This document shows, one piece after another, positions 16,926 to 24,716 of a stretch of DNA of 64,000 bases. The DNA lies in assembly GCF_007829955.1 (NCBI RefSeq), contig NZ_VIWX01000004.1, positions 62,001 to 126,000 on the forward strand. The letters are read 5' to 3'. The first letter of the stretch is position 1. Each line of letters starts with the position of its first letter. The notes beneath the pieces are model-generated. The model did no database searches and had not been told where the DNA came from. It worked only from the letters and a program-made list of their open reading frames with translations. The position numbers were made by a program, and so were the translations under genes. The DNA is from Saccharopolyspora dendranthemae (GTDB taxonomy: Bacteria; Actinomycetota; Actinomycetes; Mycobacteriales; Pseudonocardiaceae).

Positions 16926-17374
16926 AGGTTTTCACCAGCAAGGACGAGATCCTCGCCGCCAAGGGCGAGAAGCTGGGCACCAGCGAGTGGTTGACCATCA
17001 CCCAGGAGCAGGTCAACACGTTCGCCGACGCGACCCACGACCACCAGTGGATCCACGTCGACGTCGAGAAGGCCGAGCAGGGACCGTTCGGCACGCCGAT
17101 CGCGCACGGCTTCCTCACGCTGAGCCTGCTGCCGAAGCTGAACTCGGAGACCTTCCGGGTCGACAACGTCAAGATGGGGATCAACTACGGGCTCAACAAG
17201 GTCCGCTTCCCCTCCCCCGTCCCGGTCGGCGCCCGGGTGCGCTCCACGACCGAGCTGATCGACGTCACCGAGATCGACGGCGGTCTCCAGCTCGCGGTCA
17301 AGGCCACGGTCGAGATCGAGGGAGCCGACAAGCCCGCCTGCGTGGCGGAGTTCCTCTCGCGAGTCCTCCTGTAG
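16922..17374 (+). CDS. MaoC-like (R)-specific enoyl-CoA hydratase
   Basis: 150-residue hot-dog protein. The hydratase-2 motif is FADATHDHQWIHVD (catalytic Asp/His) followed by GPFGTPIAHGFLTLSL. It resembles mycobacterial HtdZ and should add water to a trans-2-enoyl-CoA made by the acyl-CoA dehydrogenase pair just upstream. GGAGG precedes the ATG, which overlaps the previous stop as ATGA. It is the last gene of the operon, followed by a strong hairpin. No thiolase is present, so the last step must come from elsewhere. Confidence 0.85.
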   Translation: MKVFTSKDEILAAKGEKLGTSEWLTITQEQVNTFADATHDHQWIHVDVEKAEQGPFGTPIAHGFLTLSLLPKLNSETFRVDNVKMGINYGLNKVRFPSPVPVGARVRSTTELIDVTEIDGGLQLAVKATVEIEGADKPACVAEFLSRVLL

Positions 17375-17385
17375 CAACGGCTTTC

Positions 17386-17421
17386 GAGGTGGGGCGGTCT
17401 CGGTCGAGGCCGCCCCACCTC
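17386..17421. terminator. Bidirectional terminator
   Basis: GAGGTGGGGCGG (17386-17397) pairs with CCGCCCCACCTC (17410-17421), a perfect 12-bp stem between the convergent MaoC and AbgT genes. Confidence 0.75.
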
Positions 17422-17424
17422 TGG

Positions 17425-18981
17425 TCAGGGCTGGATGTGGATGCCCATGCCCGGCCCGAGCGGGAGGTCGGCGAAGTAGAAGACGGTCATGACCAGCGCC
17501 CACAGCAGCCAGAACGGGACCACGAAGGGCACCATGCGGGCGACCAGGGTGCCGATTCCCGCGCTGGGTTCGTAGCGGCGCAGGTATCCCAGGATGATGA
17601 TCATGTACGGGTTCAGCGGCGTCATGATCTGCGTGGCGGAATCGCCGACGCGGAACGCCGCCTGGGCGAAGCCCGGCTCGAATCCCAGCAGCGCGAACAT
17701 CGGCACGAAGACCGCTGCCATCAGCGTCCACAGGCTGGATCCGGAGATGATGAACAGGTTCAGCACCGAGGCCAGCAGCATGAACCCGAGGAAGGCCGGA
17801 TAGCCGTCGAGATGCATGCCCTGCAGCAGGTCCGCTCCCGAAACGGCCACCAGCGAACCGAGGTTCGTCCAGTTGAACAGGGCGATGAACTGGCCGAGCA
17901 TGAAGGCCAGCACCAGGAATCCGGACAGGTCGCGCAGCGCGAGCGCCATCAGCCGGGGCACGTCGGCGGCGCGGCTGATGGAACCGGCTTTGGCGCCGTA
18001 GGCGATGGCCGGGATGGCGAACCCGAAGAAGATCAGTGTCGTCACCGAGTCCAGCAGGGGCGAGTCCGGCAGGAACCCGCCATCGGAGTTGGCCAGCGGT
18101 GAGTTCGGCCAGAGCACCAGCAGCAGCACCAGCGCGGCGGTGACCAGGAACGCCGCCCCGGCCCACAGCAGGCCCCGCCGCTCCGGGGTTCCGAGCTCGA
18201 CCTTCAGGTCCTCGTCCTGCTCGCCGTCGGCGGCCTCGCGCGGGACCCCGGTGCGGACCAGGCGAGGCTCGATGAGCCGGTCGACGAGGAACCCGGCCAG
18301 CAGTCCCAGCAGGACCGCCGAGACGGCGTTGAAGTAGTAGTTCGACACCGGGGTCACCAGCGTGCCCGGGTTCGGCAGGGTCTCGGCGACCTTGTTGCTG
18401 ACCCCGGAGAACAGCGCGTCCAGGCTGGTCACGAGCACGGACGTCGAGTACCCGGCGCCGGTCGCGGCGAATCCGCCCAGCAGGCCGGCGACGGGGTGGC
18501 GGCCCGCCGCCTTGAACACGAGCGCCGCCAGCGGCGGAACGATGATCATCGAGGAGTCGGCCATGACGCTCGCGCTCACCCCGACCAGGCCGACCGCGTA
18601 AGGCAGCACCGAACGTCGGGCATTGCCGAAGGACGCCCTGATCAGCGCGGTGAGCATGCCGGTGCGTTCGGCCAGGCCGACCGCGAGCATGATCGTGACG
18701 ACGGTTTCCAGCGGCGGGAAGCCGATGAAGTTCTCCGCCATCTTCGTGAACAGGAATTCCAGGCCCTCGCCGGTGAAGGCGCCGCGGACCGGCGTCGCCT
18801 TCTCGGCACCTGGGATGGTGACCGTGACGCCGAACGCCGATATCGCCGTCGACACGATGGCGACCAGCAGGAACAGCAGTCCGAACAGGATGAACGGTTC
18901 GGGGAGCCTGTTGCCGATCCGCTCGATCAGGTTGAGCGCCCGGTCCAGGCGCGGTGAGCGCGTCGCGTCGGTCTCGGTCAT
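17425..18981 (-). CDS. AbgT-family transporter
   Basis: 518-residue membrane protein with about 11-13 hydrophobic segments. The start NLIERIGNRLPEPFILFGLL, the conserved VSASVMADSSMIIVPPLAAL and the C-terminal TPLNPYMIIILGYLRRY identify the AbgT family (p-aminobenzoyl-glutamate uptake in E. coli; sulfonamide efflux in some relatives). GGAGG lies six bases before the ATG. It is a single gene, convergent with the MaoC operon and preceded by an unusual 70-bp palindrome and a direct repeat. Whether it imports folate fragments or exports drugs cannot be told from sequence. Confidence 0.85.
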   Translation of the reverse strand: MTETDATRSPRLDRALNLIERIGNRLPEPFILFGLLFLLVAIVSTAISAFGVTVTIPGAEKATPVRGAFTGEGLEFLFTKMAENFIGFPPLETVVTIMLAVGLAERTGMLTALIRASFGNARRSVLPYAVGLVGVSASVMADSSMIIVPPLAALVFKAAGRHPVAGLLGGFAATGAGYSTSVLVTSLDALFSGVSNKVAETLPNPGTLVTPVSNYYFNAVSAVLLGLLAGFLVDRLIEPRLVRTGVPREAADGEQDEDLKVELGTPERRGLLWAGAAFLVTAALVLLLVLWPNSPLANSDGGFLPDSPLLDSVTTLIFFGFAIPAIAYGAKAGSISRAADVPRLMALALRDLSGFLVLAFMLGQFIALFNWTNLGSLVAVSGADLLQGMHLDGYPAFLGFMLLASVLNLFIISGSSLWTLMAAVFVPMFALLGFEPGFAQAAFRVGDSATQIMTPLNPYMIIILGYLRRYEPSAGIGTLVARMVPFVVPFWLLWALVMTVFYFADLPLGPGMGIHIQP

Positions 18982-19056
18982 CGTCGCCTCCAGCAGCCTC
19001 GCAGGACCACTGCGGCAGCCAACACGCCCGCATGCTCACCGCACAAGACCCGAAAC

Positions 19057-19084
19057 CGGAAGACACCCGAACTCGGAAGACACC
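19057..19084. repeat. Direct repeat upstream of the AbgT gene
   Basis: CGGAAGACACC occurs at 19057-19067 and 19074-19084, 17 bp centre to centre, about 80 bases before the AbgT start. The spacing could suit tandem regulator binding. Confidence 0.35.
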
Positions 19085-19124
19085 GCGCCTCAACACCCGA
19101 TCCGGCGCGACCGTCACCGGAGAA

Positions 19125-19194
19125 TCCCAGTTTTAGTCCAAACTGAGCCGACATTTCGGACATGATCATGGCTCGGTTTGGACTAAAACTGGGA
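19125..19194. repeat. 70-bp palindromic element, copy A
   Basis: Arms at 19125-19149 and 19170-19194 (25 bp each) are complementary except for one position, which is a G-U wobble in rightward RNA. The 20-base loop ends in ATGATCAT. The element is 38 bases past the stop of the leftward TetR gene. It is clearly related to the element at 47152-47224: the GGACAT..GATCATGG centre is shared, and most arm differences are transitions. It is AT-richer than its surroundings. Confidence 0.7.
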
Positions 19195-19231
19195 ATTGCC
19201 ACGCCCGACACGCCCGCTGGGCGCCGAAGTG

Positions 19232-19849
19232 CTAGGGGCGGAGGGAATCGAGGAGGAGGTCGGCGAACTGCTCGCCCACCTCCTTGCCGGTGAGCTTGCC
19301 GTCCTCCCGGAACCAGGTCCCGAGGTGGTGCACGGCGCCGAAGAAGTAGTCCACCACCAGGTCCGCCGACTTGTCGGTGCGGAACACCCCGGTGGTCTGG
19401 CCTTCCTCGATCAGCCCGCGCACCCGCTCGTGGTAGCGGCGACGCTCGGCGCGCACCTCGGCCTGCTTGTCGGCGTGCAGCAGGTGCATCGATCTGAAGA
19501 AGATGATCGTGTCCTCCAGGTTGGCCGCCGTGGTGGCCACGACGTCCGAGGCCGCCGAGTGCAGCCGCTCCCGGACCGGGGAGTCGCTGTCGGCCGCGAC
19601 GTCCAGCCGCGCTTGCTGGTCGCGCAGCACCCGGGCGTAGATCTCGTAGAGCAGGTCGTCCTTGGAGCCGAAGTAGTGGTACATCGCGCCCTTGGTGACG
19701 CCCGCGGCGTCGACGATCTGCTGCACCGAAGTCGCTTCGAAGCCCTGCTCCGCGAACAACCGGGTGGCCACGGCCAGCAACCGCTGCGGTACGGGTTCGG
19801 TTCCCGCCTCCGCCGCGTTGGACGTACGTGCGTTGGCCGACCGCGCCAT
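19232..19849 (-). CDS. TetR-family repressor of the acyl-CoA regulon
   Basis: 205 residues with a clear N-terminal HTH (LFAEQGFEATSVQQIVDAAG then GAMYHYFGSKDDLLYEIY) and a C-terminal domain of the kind that binds acyl-CoA thioesters in related regulators. It is the last gene of the ligase-SDR-SDR operon, 44 bases after the SDR stop. Start ATG has AGGGGAGG upstream; an in-frame start at 19936 lies inside the SDR gene and lacks a ribosome site. The palindromes before the ligase gene (23119) and the HAD operon (10812) are its probable operators, making it autoregulated. That link is inference. Confidence 0.8.
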   Translation of the reverse strand: MARSANARTSNAAEAGTEPVPQRLLAVATRLFAEQGFEATSVQQIVDAAGVTKGAMYHYFGSKDDLLYEIYARVLRDQQARLDVAADSDSPVRERLHSAASDVVATTAANLEDTIIFFRSMHLLHADKQAEVRAERRRYHERVRGLIEEGQTTGVFRTDKSADLVVDYFFGAVHHLGTWFREDGKLTGKEVGEQFADLLLDSLRP

Positions 19850-19893
19850 CGTTCCTCCCCTTGTCGATGCCTCCTGCAAGCCTAGACGGGCCG

Positions 19894-20658
19894 CTACTCG
19901 ACCTTGCGCTGCAGCTTGCGCATGCCCGCCTGCCACCGCTCCGGCTGGGCCGCGCGCAACGCGTAGTAGTCGGCGACCTCCGGGTGGGGCAGGATCAGGA
20001 ACTCGTCACCACCCAGCTTCTCCGCCACGATCTCGGCGACGTCGACGGCCTCGATGGCGGTGGCGCCCATCAGGATCCGGCCGGTCTCGCCGGTCGCCTC
20101 CAGCAGCTGGGTGCGCACGCCCTGCGGGCACAGCGCCTGCGCCGTGATGCCCTTGTCCGCGTAGGTGATGTTGAGGTACTCGGCGAAGGCGACGGCGGCG
20201 TGCTTGGTCACCGAGTACGGCGCGGATCCGAGCATGGTGAGCAGCCCGGCCGCCGAAGCGGTGCCCAGGAAGTGGCCCTCGCCGCGCTCCAGCCAGTGCG
20301 GCAGCACCGCCCGTGCCGCGCGCACGTGGGACATCACGTTGACCTCCCAGGAGGCCGCCCAGGCGTCCTCGTCGGCCTCCGGTCCGCCGTTGCGCCCGAT
20401 GCCGGCGTTCGCGCAGAACACGTCGATCCGGCCGTGCTCGGCCATCGCCGCCGCGACCAGATCCGCCACGCCCTGCTCGCTCGCGGCATCGCCGGCCACG
20501 GCGATGCCGCCGACCTCGGCCGCGACCGCGGCGACCGCGTCCGAATCGAGGTCCCCGAGAACCGGTTTCGCGCCGAGCGCGGCGAACTTGTGCGCCATGG
20601 CCGCACCGATGCCGTTGCCGGCACCGGTGATCACCACGACCGAATCGGACAGGTCCAC
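19894..20658 (-). CDS. Short-chain dehydrogenase/reductase
   Basis: 254-residue SDR with TGAGNGIG (about 12-19), NAGIG, catalytic Ser in GTASAAG and YSVTK. The C-terminal segment FLILPHPEVADYYALRA resembles actinobacterial SDRs placed next to lipid catabolic genes. It likely oxidises or reduces a hydroxyl on an acyl chain. The GTG start lies one base after the preceding SDR's stop, so it depends on translational coupling. Part of the leftward ligase operon. Confidence 0.75.
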   Translation of the reverse strand: MDLSDSVVVITGAGNGIGAAMAHKFAALGAKPVLGDLDSDAVAAVAAEVGGIAVAGDAASEQGVADLVAAAMAEHGRIDVFCANAGIGRNGGPEADEDAWAASWEVNVMSHVRAARAVLPHWLERGEGHFLGTASAAGLLTMLGSAPYSVTKHAAVAFAEYLNITYADKGITAQALCPQGVRTQLLEATGETGRILMGATAIEAVDVAEIVAEKLGGDEFLILPHPEVADYYALRAAQPERWQAGMRKLQRKVE

Positions 20659-20659
20659 C

Positions 20660-21412
20660 TCACATACCGCCCTTCAGGGTCGATCCGCCGTCGAGCACCA
20701 GGATCTGCCCGGTGACCCAGGACGCCTCGTCGGAGAGCAGGAACGCCGCGGCACCGGAGATGTCCGAGGGAATTCCCAAGCGCCCCAACGGGTAACCGCT
20801 GGCGACCTCCGCCTCGTTGTCGGCGTAGAGGGCGGTGGCGAACTTCGTCTTGACCACGGCCGGCGCGATCGCGTTGACCCGCACCTTCGGGGCGAGCTCC
20901 ACGGCCAGCTCCTGGGTCATGTGGGCCAGCATCGCCTTGGTCGCACCGTAGAAGCCGATGCCGGGCGCGGGATTGAGACCGGCCACAGAGGACACGTTGA
21001 GCACCGAACCGCCGTGCTCGGCCATCCCGGCGCGGAAGACCTGCTGGGTCCACGACAGCGCGGCGAGCACGTTGACCTGGAAGGTCTTCTGCGCGACGGC
21101 GTGGTCGAGGTCCATCATCGGGCCGTAGGCGGGGTTGATGCCGGTGTTGTTGACCAGCAGGTCGACCCGGCCGAATGCCTCAACGGTCTTGGCGACGGTC
21201 TCGGCCTGGTGCTCCAGGTCGTCGGCCTTGCCCGCGATGCCCAGCGCGTTGCCCTCGCCGAGGCCCGCGACGGCTTCGGCCAACGGCTCCGGCTTGCGCG
21301 CCGTGATGGTGACCTTGGCGCCTTCGGCGACCAGCCGCTCGGCGATGGCCAGTCCGATTCCCCGGCTGGCACCGGTCACGATCGCCACTCGCCCGTCGAA
21401 ACGCTTGCTCAA
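20660..21412 (-). CDS. SDR-family 3-oxoacyl reductase-like protein
   Basis: 250-residue SDR: TGASRGIG cofactor loop, NNTGINP, catalytic Ser in NVSSVAG and YGATK, with a typical C-terminal GQILVLDGG. FabG-like in length and motifs. No ATG or GTG fits; the TTG at 21412 has AAGGAAG five bases upstream and is the only well-placed start. It lies 16 bases after the ligase stop and precedes the second SDR by one base. Probably acts on the product of the ligase pathway. Confidence 0.75.
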   Translation of the reverse strand: MSKRFDGRVAIVTGASRGIGLAIAERLVAEGAKVTITARKPEPLAEAVAGLGEGNALGIAGKADDLEHQAETVAKTVEAFGRVDLLVNNTGINPAYGPMMDLDHAVAQKTFQVNVLAALSWTQQVFRAGMAEHGGSVLNVSSVAGLNPAPGIGFYGATKAMLAHMTQELAVELAPKVRVNAIAPAVVKTKFATALYADNEAEVASGYPLGRLGIPSDISGAAAFLLSDEASWVTGQILVLDGGSTLKGGM

Positions 21413-21428
21413 TGTTCTTCCTTCCGTG

Positions 21429-23099
21429 TCACTCGCCCGCTGGCGTCGTGTCGCGCAGTTGTCGGCGCAGGATCTTCCCGGTTGCGGTTTTCGGGAGTTC
21501 GTCGATGATCTCGACGCTCCGCGGGTACTTGTAGGCGGCCAGCTGCCGCTTGCAGTGCTCGACGAGCTCCTCGCCGGTGACGGTGCTGCCGTGGGCGAGG
21601 CTGATGAACGCCTTGACGGTCTCGCCGCGGTAGTCGTCGGGAACGCCGACGACGGCGGCTTCGCGCACAGCGGGGTGTCCGTAGAGGACGTCCTCGATCT
21701 CGCGCGGCCACACCTTGAAGCCGGAGGCGTTGATCATGTCCTTCTTCCGGTCCACCACGTAGAACCAGCCGTGCTCGTCCATGAACCCGACGTCGCCGGT
21801 GCGCAGCCTGCCGTCCCGGATGCCGGCGGCGGTCTCCTCCGGCTTGTTCCAGTAGGCGGGGACCACCATCGGCCCCTCGATGACGATCTCACCGACATCC
21901 CCGGCGGGCAGGTCGGACCCGTCCTCGTCGATCACCCGCAACACCGCGTTGTAGGTGGGGATCCCGACCGCGAGCGTGCCCGAGGCGGCGTCGACCGGGG
22001 CTTCCAGGCCCAGCGGCACGGAGGTCGCGGTCGCGGTGGTCTCGGTGAGCCCGTAGCCGTTGCGGATGTAGAGGCCGAAGCGCTTCCGGAACGCCTCGAC
22101 CACCGCCGAGGGCAGCGGCGCTCCGCCGGAGTGGACCATCTTCAGCGAGGCGAAGTGCTCGGCCGAGACCTCGGGGTGGTTCATCAGCGCCATGTAGGCC
22201 GTGGACGGCCCCACCATGAACGCGGCCCCGTGCTCGGCGAGGGCGTCGAGCACGACTCCGGGCTCGAAGCGGTAGGCCAGGTCCAGCTGCCGACCGGCGG
22301 CCAGCGCGGCGGCGAACTGCACGACCAGGCCGGTGATGTGGAACAGCGGCGCGAGCGCGAAGATCCCGCCGGGGGTCTCCTCGTCGAGCCGCAGGGCCGT
22401 GCCCTCGGCGTTGAACACGACGTTGCCGTGGGTGTTGGTGGCGCCCTTGGGGACGCCGCTGGTGCCGGAGGTGTAGACGAGCAGCGCGATGTCCGATGCG
22501 GACGGCGAGACCGCGGGCGGTCGCTGCCCGGCGTGCGCGCGGGCGGCGGCCAGCAGATCGGTGCAGCCGGCGGCGGGCCTGCGCTCGGCCCGGGCGAACA
22601 GCCGCTGGTCGTCGCGGGTCTGGAGGTCGAGTTCGCTGGTGGTGACGGCGATGTCGATGCCCAGCGCGGTCGCGACGCCGCTGACCACGTCGTGCCAGCC
22701 CCGCTCGGAGGAGATCACGGCGGTCGGCCCGGCGTCGCCGAGGATCCTCGTGAGCTCGTGCGTCCGGTACATCGGGTTGAGCGGGACGACGATGGCCCCC
22801 GCCTTCCACCCGGCGAGCACGGCGATGGCGAACTGCGGCACGTTCTGCAGGTAGACCGCGACCCGGTCGCCCTGGGCGACGCCGCGCTCGGCCAGGTGGC
22901 AGGCCAGCCCGTCGCTGAGGTCGTCGAGCTCGGTGAAGGTCAGCCGCCCGTCGAAGTAGGTGAGCGCGACGTCGTCGGGGTGGGCCCGGACGGTGTCGGC
23001 CAGCACATCGAGCATCGTGGCGTGCTCGGGCTCGATCTCGGCGGGCAGATCGCCGTCGTAGAGCTTCAGCCACGGTCGTTCGTCGTACACGCTGCCCAA
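21429..23099 (-). CDS. Acyl-CoA synthetase (AMP-forming, FadD-like)
   Basis: 556-residue ANL-superfamily ligase. Visible motifs in order: ATP-binding YTSGTSGVPKG, NGYGLTETTA, the hinge region GDVGFMDEHGWFYVVDRKK, and the C-terminal PKTATGKILRR with catalytic Lys. It activates a medium- or long-chain carboxylic acid as acyl-AMP and then acyl-CoA. It is first in the operon with two SDRs and the TetR repressor. The start is a TTG at 23099, seven bases after GGAGG. A palindromic operator ends 20 bases upstream. It is the likely entry enzyme for substrates used by the 10.8-kb operon. Confidence 0.85.
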   Translation of the reverse strand: MGSVYDERPWLKLYDGDLPAEIEPEHATMLDVLADTVRAHPDDVALTYFDGRLTFTELDDLSDGLACHLAERGVAQGDRVAVYLQNVPQFAIAVLAGWKAGAIVVPLNPMYRTHELTRILGDAGPTAVISSERGWHDVVSGVATALGIDIAVTTSELDLQTRDDQRLFARAERRPAAGCTDLLAAARAHAGQRPPAVSPSASDIALLVYTSGTSGVPKGATNTHGNVVFNAEGTALRLDEETPGGIFALAPLFHITGLVVQFAAALAAGRQLDLAYRFEPGVVLDALAEHGAAFMVGPSTAYMALMNHPEVSAEHFASLKMVHSGGAPLPSAVVEAFRKRFGLYIRNGYGLTETTATATSVPLGLEAPVDAASGTLAVGIPTYNAVLRVIDEDGSDLPAGDVGEIVIEGPMVVPAYWNKPEETAAGIRDGRLRTGDVGFMDEHGWFYVVDRKKDMINASGFKVWPREIEDVLYGHPAVREAAVVGVPDDYRGETVKAFISLAHGSTVTGEELVEHCKRQLAAYKYPRSVEIIDELPKTATGKILRRQLRDTTPAGE

Positions 23100-23118
23100 C
23101 GCGCCACCTCCACTGTGA

Positions 23119-23134
23119 GACCGACCAGTCGGTA
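23119..23134. promoter_or_regulatory. TetR-type operator of the ligase operon
   Basis: GACCGACCAGTCGGTA, core ACCGAC-CA-GTCGGT-like palindrome, 20 bases before the ligase start. It matches the operator at 10812-10827 in both arms; only the centre differs. Confidence 0.7.
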
Positions 23135-23328
23135 CGGCCAAGTCAACGATCGATCGGCGCTCCCGTCAAGAGGCGATTCGCCGACGATCCGCTAGCAGGG
23201 CCCCCTCCTGCCGGGTGATCAAGCACTCGGACGTCGCAGCAGCAAGAATCCGGTCAGAGCAACCACATCGTCACCATCTGCAACATCATCAGCACCGCAG
23301 GTGACATCGGGTGGGTCCGCGCACGATC

Positions 23329-23360
23329 GCGCACGCATTTCGTGCGCTCTGCGGTACCCT
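23329..23360 (+). promoter_or_regulatory. Operator and -10 of the RES toxin-antitoxin operon
   Basis: GCGCACG (23329-23335) and CGTGCGC (23341-23347) form an inverted repeat with a five-base centre; an extra GCGCACG direct copy lies at 23319-23325. TACCCT (23355-23360) ends six bases before the antitoxin ATG, giving a leaderless start. The layout suits autorepression by the antitoxin. Confidence 0.5.
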
Positions 23361-23366
23361 CGGCAT

Positions 23367-23951
23367 ATGTCAGCCGCGCTGGAGACCGTGTTGGCCCGGG
23401 CCGGTTTGAAGGTCACGGCCAACGAGTTCCTCAACCTCGTCGAGGACGCTGCCAAGAAGCTCACCTCGCCGCAGGTCGACCCAGCCGCGCACTTCACCGA
23501 AGCGGAGCGCACCGCGCTGGCCGCGACCGGGCTGGACCTCTCCCCGCTGGGCGAGTCCGAGGTCGACCCGCGCGCCCGCACCGTCGCCGAGCAGACCGTG
23601 CTGCGCGACACCGCGCTGTCGGTCGGCCAGGCCGCCGCGCGCATCGGGGTCGACACGAGCCGGATCCGCCACCGCATCGGCGAACGCCGCCTGATCGGCT
23701 GGAAGGACCGCGGCGGCTGGCGGCTGCCCGCGTGGCAGTTCAGCGATTCCGACGCGCTGCCCGGGCTGGACGTCGTGCTCACGTGGATGCCCGCCGACCA
23801 GCCCGCGCTCGTGCTGGCGAACTTCATGACCACACCCCAGGAAGAACTGGAGATCCACGACAGACCCGTGAGTCCGCGAGAGTGGCTGCTGGCCGGCGGC
23901 GAACCACAACGAGTCGCCGAGCTCGCCGCAGCCATCGGCACCCCCGCCTGA
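23367..23951 (+). CDS. Antitoxin of a RES-type toxin-antitoxin pair
   Basis: 194 residues. A central winged-helix or excisionase-like HTH (ALSVGQAAARIGVDTSRIRH, then GWKDRGGWRLPAWQF) is followed by a C-terminal segment (ALPGLDVVLTWM, SPREWLLAGGEPQRVAEL) that resembles the toxin-binding part of Xre/MbcA-type antitoxins. It should bind DNA at its own promoter and neutralise the RES toxin encoded 33 bases downstream. The ATG at 23367 has no ribosome site and lies six bases after TACCCT, so the transcript is probably leaderless. Its UGA stop, followed by C, is in the same frame as the toxin. Confidence 0.7.
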   Translation: MSAALETVLARAGLKVTANEFLNLVEDAAKKLTSPQVDPAAHFTEAERTALAATGLDLSPLGESEVDPRARTVAEQTVLRDTALSVGQAAARIGVDTSRIRHRIGERRLIGWKDRGGWRLPAWQFSDSDALPGLDVVLTWMPADQPALVLANFMTTPQEELEIHDRPVSPREWLLAGGEPQRVAELAAAIGTPA

Positions 23952-23984
23952 CCAGCCCCATCGCGACCACCACCGGGACCACAA

Positions 23985-24641
23985 TTGGCACGGCTTCCTC
24001 AGCCGCCTGCTCCTGCAGCGCTGCAGGCGATCCTCCGCCGAACAGAGGACGTGATCGCGGTGCCGTCGAGCACCAGGCTCGCGCGCGTGTTCACCTCAGG
24101 CGGCAATCACCCGCAGCAGTGGAACAGCTTCCGCTACGCCGGCCCCCTGCCGCACGCGCGGTTCGACCCGCACCTGCCCAACTCGCAGGGCGGACCCACG
24201 ATCACCCGCGAGCACGGCGTCCTGTACTTCTCGCTGTCGGTGCAGACCTGCATCGCCGAGGTGTACCAGGCGACCTCCACAGTGGACCGTCGCACGCGCA
24301 GTCCGCACCTGGTGCTGTTCCACCCGCGACGGACGCTGCGACTGCTGGACCTCACCGGCCTCTGGCCCACCAGGGCCGGCGCTTCTCAGGCGATCAGCAG
24401 CGGGCCGAAATCCCGCACCCAGGCGTGGGCCCGGGCGATCCGCGCGTCCTACCCGGAGCTCGACGGGCTCTGGTACCGGTCCGCCATGGACTCGGGAAAA
24501 CCCTCGGTGTGCCTCTGGGATCCCCCTGCGGACACGGCGCTGCCTGACACCCCGGACGTCCTGCTGCCGCTGAGCCATCCCGGCCTGGACGTCCCGCTCG
24601 GACGCGTCTGCCAGGAACTCAGCTACACGCTCCTGGACTGA
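23985..24641 (+). CDS. RES-domain toxin (NAD+-degrading family)
   Basis: 218 residues with the RES arrangement: Arg in RLARVFTSGG, Glu in TCIAEVYQATS and Ser in YRSAMDSGKP. RES toxins such as MbcT remove cellular NAD+ and stop growth unless the antitoxin binds them. No ATG or GTG lies close to the antitoxin stop; the TTG at 23985 is the best start, although its ribosome site is weak, as expected if translation is coupled. The gene ends in a strong bidirectional terminator before terC. Confidence 0.75.
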   Translation: MARLPQPPAPAALQAILRRTEDVIAVPSSTRLARVFTSGGNHPQQWNSFRYAGPLPHARFDPHLPNSQGGPTITREHGVLYFSLSVQTCIAEVYQATSTVDRRTRSPHLVLFHPRRTLRLLDLTGLWPTRAGASQAISSGPKSRTQAWARAIRASYPELDGLWYRSAMDSGKPSVCLWDPPADTALPDTPDVLLPLSHPGLDVPLGRVCQELSYTLLD

Positions 24642-24662
24642 GGAGTCGTTCCGCGCGCAAGA

Positions 24663-24697
24663 GAAATCCCCTCCGGATCTGGTCCGGAGGGGATTTC
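24663..24697. terminator. Bidirectional terminator
   Basis: GAAATCCCCTCCGGA (24663-24677) pairs perfectly with TCCGGAGGGGATTTC (24683-24697), a 15-bp stem with a 5-base loop between the convergent toxin and terC genes. Confidence 0.85.
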
Positions 24698-24716
24698 CCG
24701 GTAGTGCTGCGGAGCC

